Shown piece after piece: positions 58,878-64,000 of a DNA stretch of 64,000 nt. Source of the DNA: Streptomyces uncialis. Its GTDB lineage: Bacteria > Actinomycetota > Actinomycetes > Streptomycetales > Streptomycetaceae. Position 1 is the stretch's first letter. The number at the start of each line of letters is the position of its first letter. The position numbers were made by a program, and so were the translations under genes. The notes under the pieces are model-generated. The model did no database searches. It was given only the letters and a program-made list of their open reading frames with translations, and was not told where the DNA came from. The stretch covers positions 6,983,501 through 7,047,500 of the forward strand of contig NZ_CP109583.1 of assembly GCF_036250755.1 (NCBI RefSeq), given 5' to 3'.

Positions 58878-59476
58878 CCCGCCCAGAACGCATCGGCAGG
58901 GTGGAACGCACCACCAAGGAGACCTCCGTCCTCGTGGAGATCGACCTCGACGGCAGGGGCAAGGTCGATGTGTCGACCGGCGTCGGGTTCTACGACCACA
59001 TGCTCGACCAGCTCGGCCGGCACGGACTGTTCGACCTCACCGTCAGGACCGAGGGCGACCTCCACATCGACTCCCACCACACCATCGAGGACACCGCCCT
59101 CGCCCTGGGAGCCGCCTTCAAGCAGGCCCTCGGCGACAAGGTCGGCATCTACCGCTTCGGCAACTGCACGGTCCCCCTGGACGAATCCCTCGCCCAGGTC
59201 ACCGTCGACCTGTCGGGCCGCCCCTACCTCGTGCACACCGAGCCCGAGAACATGGCACCCATGATCGGCGCCTACGACACCACGATGACCCGGCACATCC
59301 TGGAGTCGTTCGTCGCCCAGGCCCAGATCGCGCTGCACGTCCACGTGCCCTACGGCCGCAACGCCCACCACATCGTGGAGTGCCAGTTCAAGGCCCTCGC
59401 ACGCGCCCTGCGCTACGCCAGCGAGCACGACCCGCGCGCGGCCGGCATCCTTCCGTCCACGAAGGGCGCCCTGTAA
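58874..59476 (+). CDS. hisB: Imidazoleglycerol-phosphate dehydratase
   Basis: 200 residues from ATG 58874 overlapping hisC. It is the monofunctional dehydratase, without the phosphatase domain of the E. coli protein. [39 protein letters not shown] and [20 protein letters not shown] carry the two manganese-binding His sets. It dehydrates imidazole glycerol phosphate. A three-base gap leads to the small membrane gene. Confidence 0.97.
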   Translation: MTRPERIGRVERTTKETSVLVEIDLDGRGKVDVSTGVGFYDHMLDQLGRHGLFDLTVRTEGDLHIDSHHTIEDTALALGAAFKQALGDKVGIYRFGNCTVPLDESLAQVTVDLSGRPYLVHTEPENMAPMIGAYDTTMTRHILESFVAQAQIALHVHVPYGRNAHHIVECQFKALARALRYASEHDPRAAGILPSTKGAL

Positions 59477-59479
59477 GCC

Positions 59480-59644
59480 ATGAACGGACTGTCCACCGTC
59501 CTCATCTTCGTCGGGCTGTTCCTCGTCGGCGGCATCTTCTCCTTCGCCAAGCAGGGCCTGTCCAAGAGCCTGATCGTCCTGCTCTCCATCGGCGCCGGCA
59601 TGTGCCTGCTCGCGGGCGTGATCCGGCTCGACTACTGGAACTGA
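59480..59644 (+). CDS. Small membrane protein between hisB and hisH
   Basis: 54 residues from ATG 59480, only three bases after the hisB stop. Two hydrophobic helices ([20 protein letters not shown] and [20 protein letters not shown]) flank a short basic loop ([10 protein letters not shown]); it ends RLDYWN. The stop is followed by GAGGAGG, the hisH ribosome-binding site. Position, codon use and coupling support a real gene co-transcribed with his. Similar short proteins occur here in other streptomycetes. Its function is unknown, with no obvious histidine link. Confidence 0.8.
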   Translation: MNGLSTVLIFVGLFLVGGIFSFAKQGLSKSLIVLLSIGAGMCLLAGVIRLDYWN

Positions 59645-59658
59645 GGAGGGCGCGCCCG

Positions 59659-60339
59659 ATGACCGGCACGACCAGCACCCCCGCCGCCCCCGGCACCACC
59701 ACCCGCCGCAAGAAGGTCGTCGTCTTCGACTACGGCTTCGGCAACGTCCGCTCCGCGGAACGCGCGCTCGCCCGCGCGGGCGCCGACGTCGAGATCACCC
59801 GCGACTACGACAAGGCCATGAACGCCGACGGACTCCTCGTCCCCGGGGTCGGCGCCTTCGACGCCTGTATGAAGGGCCTCACCCAGGCCCGCGGCCACTG
59901 GATCATCGACCGCAGACTGTCCGGCGGACGCCCCGTCATGGGCATCTGCGTCGGAATGCAGATCCTCTTCGCCCGCGGTATCGAGCACGGCGTCGAGACC
60001 GAGGGCCTCGACGAATGGCCCGGCTCCGTGGAACCCCTCCAGGCCGGGATCGTTCCGCACATGGGCTGGAACACCGTCGACGCCCCCGAGGACTCCCAGC
60101 TCTTCGCCGGACTCGACGCCGACGCCCGCTACTACTTCGTGCACTCCTACGCCGTCCACGACTGGACCCTGGAGATCACGAACGCGGCGATGCGCGAACC
60201 CCTCGTCACCTGGTCCACGCACGGCAAGCCGTTCGTCTCCGCCGTCGAGAACGGCGCCCTGTGGGCCACCCAGTTCCACCCCGAGAAGTCCGGCGACGCC
60301 GGAGCCCAGCTCCTCACCAACTGGATCGGAACCCTGTGA
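59659..60339 (+). CDS. hisH: Imidazole glycerol phosphate synthase, glutaminase subunit
   Basis: 226 residues from ATG 59659 with GAGGAGG at 59643-59649. The N-terminus has a Thr/Pro-rich extension of about 18 residues before [18 protein letters not shown]. The amidotransferase triad is Cys97 ([11 protein letters not shown]), His207 and Glu209 (TQFHPEKSG). It supplies ammonia to HisF for making imidazole glycerol phosphate and AICAR. Its stop overlaps the priA GTG (GTGA). Confidence 0.97.
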   Translation: MTGTTSTPAAPGTTTRRKKVVVFDYGFGNVRSAERALARAGADVEITRDYDKAMNADGLLVPGVGAFDACMKGLTQARGHWIIDRRLSGGRPVMGICVGMQILFARGIEHGVETEGLDEWPGSVEPLQAGIVPHMGWNTVDAPEDSQLFAGLDADARYYFVHSYAVHDWTLEITNAAMREPLVTWSTHGKPFVSAVENGALWATQFHPEKSGDAGAQLLTNWIGTL

Positions 60340-61061
60340 CCACGCTTGAACTCCTTCCCGCCGTCGACGTCCGTGACGGTCAGGCCGTCCGTCTCGTGCA
60401 CGGCGAGTCCGGTTCGGAGACCTCCTACGGCTCCCCGCTGGAGGCCGCCCTCACCTGGCAGCGGGCGGGCGCCGAGTGGCTGCACCTGGTCGATCTCGAC
60501 GCCGCGTTCGGCACCGGCGACAACCGCGCGCTGATCGCCGAGGTCACCGCCGCGATGGACATCAAGGTCGAACTGTCCGGCGGCATCCGCGACGACGCCA
60601 CCCTGGCCGCCGCCCTCGCCACCGGCTGCACCCGCGTCAACCTCGGCACCGCCGCCCTGGAGACCCCCGACTGGGTCGCCAAGGTCATCGCCGAGCACGG
60701 CGACAAGATCGCCGTCGGCCTCGACGTACGCGGCACCACCCTGCGCGGCCGCGGCTGGACCCGCGACGGCGGCGACCTCTACGAGACCCTCGCCCGGCTC
60801 GACACCGAGGGCTGCGCCCGCTACGTCGTCACCGACATCGCCAAGGACGGCACCCTCCAGGGCCCCAACCTGGAACTCCTCGCCAATGTCTGCGCGGCCA
60901 CCGACCGGCCCGTCGTCGCCTCCGGCGGCGTCTCCTCCCTGGACGACCTGCGCGCCATCGCCGCACTCGTCCCGCGCGGTGTCGAGGGCGCCATCGTCGG
61001 CAAGGCCCTGTACGCCAAGTCGTTCACCCTGGAAGAGGCACTGGCGACGGTCGCGTCATGA
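60336..61061 (+). CDS. priA: PriA: phosphoribosyl isomerase (HisA/TrpF bifunctional type)
   Basis: 241 residues from GTG 60336, coupled to hisH. A (beta/alpha)8 barrel with [20 protein letters not shown] (first catalytic Asp), [39 protein letters not shown] and [20 protein letters not shown] (second Asp). In actinomycetes this enzyme acts in both histidine (ProFAR) and tryptophan (PRA) synthesis, since trpF is lacking; I infer that from the lineage. ridA overlaps by ATGA. Confidence 0.95.
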   Translation: MTTLELLPAVDVRDGQAVRLVHGESGSETSYGSPLEAALTWQRAGAEWLHLVDLDAAFGTGDNRALIAEVTAAMDIKVELSGGIRDDATLAAALATGCTRVNLGTAALETPDWVAKVIAEHGDKIAVGLDVRGTTLRGRGWTRDGGDLYETLARLDTEGCARYVVTDIAKDGTLQGPNLELLANVCAATDRPVVASGGVSSLDDLRAIAALVPRGVEGAIVGKALYAKSFTLEEALATVAS

Positions 61062-61483
61062 CGCAAGCTGTACGACGGGTGCGCGGCGGGTCCCCCTGGG
61101 AGGAGCCCTTCGGCTTCTCCCGCGCCGTCGCCGCCGGTGACCGGATCGTCGTCGGCGGCACCACCTCGTTCCGCGGCGACATCCTGCACGGCGAGGGCGA
61201 CCCCGCCGAACAGGCCCGGGTGGCGTTCACGAACGCCCTCGCCGCGATCCGGGAACTCGGCGCCGGACCCGAATCCGTCATCCGCACCCGGATGTACCTC
61301 ACCCACGCGCGCGACGCCGACGCGGTGGGCGCGGTGCACCACGAGTTCTTCGCCGCGGTACGCCCCGTCACGACCCTGGTGGTCGTCGACGGGTTCGTCG
61401 ACCCGCGCATCCTGGTCGAAGTGGAACTAGAGGCCCACCGGGAAACCCCCGCGCCGGGCCCGGAGGAGTCCGAACAGTCATGA
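61058..61483 (+). CDS. RidA/YjgF-family protein
   Basis: 141 residues from ATG 61058, overlapping the priA stop and in turn overlapping his[59 protein letters not shown] and the C-terminal [19 protein letters not shown] fit the YjgF fold. RidA proteins hydrolyse reactive enamine/imine intermediates from PLP enzymes. Placement between hisA and hisF is common in streptomycetes, and HisC is a PLP enzyme in the operon, but a direct link is inference. Confidence 0.93.
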   Translation: MTQAVRRVRGGSPWEEPFGFSRAVAAGDRIVVGGTTSFRGDILHGEGDPAEQARVAFTNALAAIRELGAGPESVIRTRMYLTHARDADAVGAVHHEFFAAVRPVTTLVVVDGFVDPRILVEVELEAHRETPAPGPEESEQS

Positions 61484-62235
61484 CCCTGGCGGTCCGAGTC
61501 ATTCCCTGCCTGGACGTGGACGGCGGCCGGGTCGTCAAGGGCGTCAACTTCCAGAACCTGCGCGACGCGGGCGACCCCGTCGAGATGGCCAAGGTCTACG
61601 ACGCCGAGGGCGCCGACGAGCTGACCTTCCTCGACATCACCGCGTCCTCCGGCAACCGCGAGACCACCTACGACGTGGTCCGCCGCACCGCCGAACAGGT
61701 GTTCATCCCGCTCACCGTCGGCGGCGGCGTCCGCACCCCGGACGACGTCGACAAGCTGCTGCGTGCCGGGGCCGACAAGGTCGGCGTCAACACCGCCGCG
61801 ATCGTCCGCCCCGACCTGATCAGGGAGATCGCCGAACGCTTCGGCCGGCAGGTCCTCGTCCTGTCCGTCGACGCCCGCCGCACCCCCAAGGGCACCTTCG
61901 AGGTCACCACCCACGGCGGCCGCCAGGGCACCGGCATCGACGCCGTCGAATGGGCCCACCGCGCGGCCGACCTCGGCGCCGGGGAGATCCTGCTGAACTC
62001 CATGGACGCCGACGGCACCAAGGACGGCTACGACCTGGAGATGATCACCGCCGTCCGCGAACACGTCACCGTCCCGGTCATCGCCTCCGGCGGCGCCGGC
62101 CGTCTCACCGACTTCCCCCCGGCCGTCGCGGCGGGCGCTGACGCGGTCCTCGCCGCGTCGGTCTTCCACTTCGGCGACCTCCGCATCGGCGAGGTCAAGC
62201 GGGCCTTGCGGGAGGCGGGGAACGCGGTGCGGTAG
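61480..62235 (+). CDS. hisF: Imidazole glycerol phosphate synthase, cyclase subunit
   Basis: 251 residues from ATG 61480, overlapping ridA (ATGA). The (beta/alpha)8 barrel has the catalytic Asp11 in [20 protein letters not shown], then [40 protein letters not shown] and the second Asp in [18 protein letters not shown]. It closes the imidazole ring with ammonia channelled from HisH. It ends this his block; a nested palindrome follows 15 bases later. Confidence 0.97.
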   Translation: MTLAVRVIPCLDVDGGRVVKGVNFQNLRDAGDPVEMAKVYDAEGADELTFLDITASSGNRETTYDVVRRTAEQVFIPLTVGGGVRTPDDVDKLLRAGADKVGVNTAAIVRPDLIREIAERFGRQVLVLSVDARRTPKGTFEVTTHGGRQGTGIDAVEWAHRAADLGAGEILLNSMDADGTKDGYDLEMITAVREHVTVPVIASGGAGRLTDFPPAVAAGADAVLAASVFHFGDLRIGEVKRALREAGNAVR

Positions 62236-62249
62236 GCGTCCGGGCGGCG

Positions 62250-62293
62250 GACACCTCACCTTTATATCCAGTAGGATATACGGGTGAGGTGTC
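62250..62293. promoter_or_regulatory. 44-bp nested palindrome between hisF and vapB
   Basis: Outer arms GACACCTCACC (62250-62260) and GGTGAGGTGTC (62283-62293) are perfect complements. Inner arms TATATCC (62263-62269) and GGATATA (62274-62280) are too, with the same centre of symmetry (62271.5). Only the two-base steps between arms mismatch. It is the most AT-rich spot nearby. It probably serves as the VapBC autoregulatory operator and promoter, and may also terminate the his transcript. Confidence 0.75.
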
Positions 62294-62317
62294 GTATATA
62301 GCGCGCTGGAGGGTCGG

Positions 62318-62536
62318 ATGTCCAAGACCGTGATCGATGTCGACGACAAGATGCTGGAGTTCGCCCAGCAACAGCTGGGGACGAAGACGAAGCGCGACAC
62401 CATCAATCGCGCGCTGACGATAGCGGCGGCGATCAGTGCCGACGACCGGGCCCGTGCCCTGCGTTGGCTCCAGGACCACGCCGACGAGTTCCTGGACTTC
62501 GACGTTCTGGCCGAGCGGGAGCGTTCCGGTCTGTGA
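62318..62536 (+). CDS. vapB: VapB-family antitoxin
   Basis: 72 residues from ATG 62318 with GGAGGG upstream. It starts MSKTVIDVDDKMLEFAQQQL with GTKTKRDTINRALTIAA, the ribbon-helix-helix DNA-binding segment of VapB/DUF2191 antitoxins. The acidic C-terminus (WLQDHADEFLDFDVLAERER) would wrap the toxin. The stop overlaps the toxin GTG. VapB neutralises VapC and, with it, represses the operon through a palindrome such as the one just upstream. Confidence 0.9.
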   Translation: MSKTVIDVDDKMLEFAQQQLGTKTKRDTINRALTIAAAISADDRARALRWLQDHADEFLDFDVLAERERSGL

Positions 62537-62943
62537 CGTACCTCGCCGACACCTCAGCGGTCTGGCGGCTGCTGCGTCGCCAGATCCCCGAACCGTGGCC
62601 CGACCGGGTGGCCCAGGGGCTCGTCGCCATCTGCCCGCCGGTCGAGTCCGAGCTCATGCCCGGCCTGCGCGCCGACCGTGAGTACGAGCCCTTCTTCACC
62701 ATGCTCGGCCAGACCTTCGGGTGGGTACCCGCTCTCGACGACCCCTGGCCGCAGGTCGTCGCCGTACAAAGGGACCTGGTGCGGATCGGCCACCACCGCG
62801 GGCCGTCCCCCATCGACATCCTGATCGCCCTGACCGCCCGGCAGCATCGGCTGACCGTTCTGCACGTCGACGACGACTTCGCTGCGATCGCCAAGGTCCG
62901 TCCCGAGATCCCGATGCTCAGGCTCATTCCCGAAACCGGCTGA
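62533..62943 (+). CDS. vapC: VapC-family PIN-domain toxin
   Basis: 136 residues from GTG 62533, overlapping vapB (GTGA). The PIN active-site acids are present: Asp6 in TYLADTSAVWRLL, Glu in ICPPVESELMPGL, Asp in GPSPIDILIALTAR and Asp in VLHVDDDFAAIAKV. VapC toxins are metal-dependent RNases that cleave tRNA or rRNA. The length is normal and all residues look intact, so it should be active. A toxin-antitoxin pair inside the his region suggests acquisition after the operon formed, although its GC content is close to that of its neighbours. Confidence 0.9.
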   Translation: MTYLADTSAVWRLLRRQIPEPWPDRVAQGLVAICPPVESELMPGLRADREYEPFFTMLGQTFGWVPALDDPWPQVVAVQRDLVRIGHHRGPSPIDILIALTARQHRLTVLHVDDDFAAIAKVRPEIPMLRLIPETG

Positions 62944-62949
62944 CCGTCC

Positions 62950-62979
62950 GGGGGCACCCGCCGTTCCGCGGATGCCCCC
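62950..62979. terminator. Hairpin terminator after vapC
   Basis: GGGGGCA (62950-62956) pairs with TGCCCCC (62973-62979), with an inner CCGC/GCGG stem. It lies seven bases past the vapC stop, between convergent genes. Confidence 0.8.
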
Positions 62980-63010
62980 GCACCGGGCCCCGGGGTGCCG
63001 CCCCGAAGGC

Positions 63011-63646
63011 TCAGATGCCGATCTGCTTCGAGCCGTGGAGCTTCTCCACGGCCTCCTGCTCGCCCTCCAGCTCCACCGTCGCCGCGTCCTGCCGGCCGAA
63101 GGCGAACATCAGCAGCTCACCCGGCTCGCCGGTGACCGTGACGACCGGCGCGGCGCGGTTGGCCACCACCGTACGGCCGTCCGGGCGGCGCAGCACCGCG
63201 CCCACCGGGTACTTGCGGCCCATCAGCCGCGCCGTGCGCTCCAGCCGGGACCACAGGGCGTCCGCGAAGACCGGGTCCAGCTTGCGGGGCGTCCAGTCCG
63301 GCTGGGCGCGGCGCACATCCTCCGCGTGGACGTAGAACTCCACCGCGTTCGACGCCTCGTCCACCTGCTTCAGGGAGAACGGCGACAGCTTCGGCGGACC
63401 CGTCCGGATCAGCTGGAGCAGCTCCTCGTACGGCTTCGCGGCGAACTCCGACTGCACCCGGGCGAGCCGGTCCGCGAGCGGCTTGAAGAGGATTCCGCCC
63501 GCCGCGTCCGGGCGGCGCTCCCGCACCACCACATGCGCCGCCAGGTCCCGGGCCAGCCACCCCTCGCAGAGGGTCGGGGCCTCAGGACCCGCCGACTCCA
63601 ACAGATCGGCGAGGAGCAGACGTTCACGTTTGGCATGGGTCGACAT
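63011..63646 (-). CDS. TIGR03085-family (DinB/maleylpyruvate isomerase-like) metal-binding protein
   Basis: 211 residues from ATG 63646. A TACGCT element lies six bases upstream on the minus strand, suggesting a leaderless mRNA. The protein begins MSTHAKRERLLLADLLESAG with PTLCEGWLARDLAAHVVVRE, the four-helix-bundle metal site of the DinB/mycothiol-dependent family, followed by NAVEFYVHAEDVRRAQPDW with the other His. The C-terminal part is a small alpha/beta domain. The family may use mycothiol; the reaction is unknown. It is conserved near hisI in actinobacteria. Confidence 0.85.
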   Translation of the reverse strand: MSTHAKRERLLLADLLESAGPEAPTLCEGWLARDLAAHVVVRERRPDAAGGILFKPLADRLARVQSEFAAKPYEELLQLIRTGPPKLSPFSLKQVDEASNAVEFYVHAEDVRRAQPDWTPRKLDPVFADALWSRLERTARLMGRKYPVGAVLRRPDGRTVVANRAAPVVTVTGEPGELLMFAFGRQDAATVELEGEQEAVEKLHGSKQIGI

Positions 63647-63796
63647 GCGCCCAGCGTACGGCGGGCCCGGCGGCACTGCCACGGGACGGCCTCCGCGCCC
63701 GGCGCCCGCCCCCGGCGCCCCCGGACGCCCCCCGGACGCGTCCGGTGACCGGACGGCGACCCCGCGTCGTCGCACCCGTGCAGCACAATGGGGGAC

Positions 63797-64000
63797 ATGA
63801 CCAGCACGCCCCGTGAGCCGAGCCGGCTCGCCCCGGAGATCGCCGCCCGCCTCAAGCGCACCCCGGACGGCCTCCTGCCCGCGATCGCCCAGCAGTACGA
63901 CACCGGCGAGGTGCTGATGCTCGGCTGGATGGACGACGAGGCACTGCACCGCACACTGACCACCGGCCGCGGCACCTACTGGTCCCGCAGCCGCCGGGAG
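63797..64000 (+). CDS. hisI: Phosphoribosyl-AMP cyclohydrolase HisI (C-terminus cut by window edge)
   Basis: 68 codons from ATG 63797 are visible, open at the window end. [20 protein letters not shown] with [20 protein letters not shown] is the HisI signature; the metal-binding Asp/Cys motif would follow. The N-terminus [20 protein letters not shown] is usual for streptomycetes. The enzyme opens the purine ring of PR-AMP. GGGGGAC just before the ATG is the only ribosome-binding site. It is separated from hisF by vapBC and the TIGR03085 gene. Confidence 0.93.
   Translation, partial: MTSTPREPSRLAPEIAARLKRTPDGLLPAIAQQYDTGEVLMLGWMDDEALHRTLTTGRGTYWSRSRRE

Overview
The window is a very GC-rich stretch of core chromosome from a Streptomyces-like actinobacterium. 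The evidence is the gene order (moxR/DUF58/transglutaminase, then the cell-wall and division cluster, then ileS, lspA, dnaE and the his operon), the abundance of GTG starts, the 4-base ATGA/GTGA gene overlaps, a DivIVA with a long Gln/Gly/Pro-rich linker, and a PriA-type HisA. I cannot name the species from the sequence.

Layout. 1-4554: the 5' part of a phytoene-desaturase-like gene (-), a TetR regulator (-), a SAM methyltransferase (+) and a DUF3040 membrane protein (+). 4555-5674: a 69-bp tandem-repeat array between two convergent genes. 5675-11448: a minus-strand block of transglutaminase-like membrane protein, DUF58 protein and MoxR ATPase (4-base overlaps), plus a beta-carbonic anhydrase. 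11624-30868: the dcw cluster, all plus strand: rsmH-ftsL-ftsI-murE-murF-mraY-murD-ftsW-murG-ftsQ-ftsZ-pgeF-yggS-sepF-ylmG-divIVA, closed by a strong terminator. It makes lipid II, builds the divisome and organises polar growth. 30870-34690: a second dispersed-repeat cluster, then ileS (-) behind a translational T-box. 35075-38037: a TraR/DksA-type zinc-finger protein with a histone-H1-like tail, lspA and an RluD-type pseudouridine synthase. 38072-42544 (-): an MscS channel, a membrane-anchored DsbA-like thioredoxin-fold protein, a four-helix membrane protein and a DUF2252 protein. 42880-46419: dnaE. 46574-51352: a small basic protein, an NYN/PIN-like protein, an ABC-2-type transporter pair and a membrane protein. 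51439-55983 (-): ribosomal protein bL37 (only 24 codons), a YbaK-type deacylase, a LON-domain protein, a repeat-rich helical protein and a large beta-helix-like membrane protein. 56440-62235: hisD-hisC-hisB-(small membrane protein)-hisH-priA-ridA-hisF. 62318-62943: a VapBC toxin-antitoxin pair behind a 44-bp nested palindrome. Then a TIGR03085-type protein (-) and the start of hisI (+), cut by the window end.

Most of the window is conserved housekeeping DNA. The parts that stand out are regulatory or small-scale: a leader ORF with a TTA codon overlapping a promoter and hairpins upstream of ftsZ; two tiny ORFs relaying translation from rsmH to ftsL, created partly by a 23-bp duplication; an expanded, internally duplicated N-terminus on FtsI; repeat arrays at convergent gene ends; palindromic operator candidates upstream of hisD and vapBC; and short genes (bL37, the hisB-hisH membrane peptide) that routine annotation can miss.
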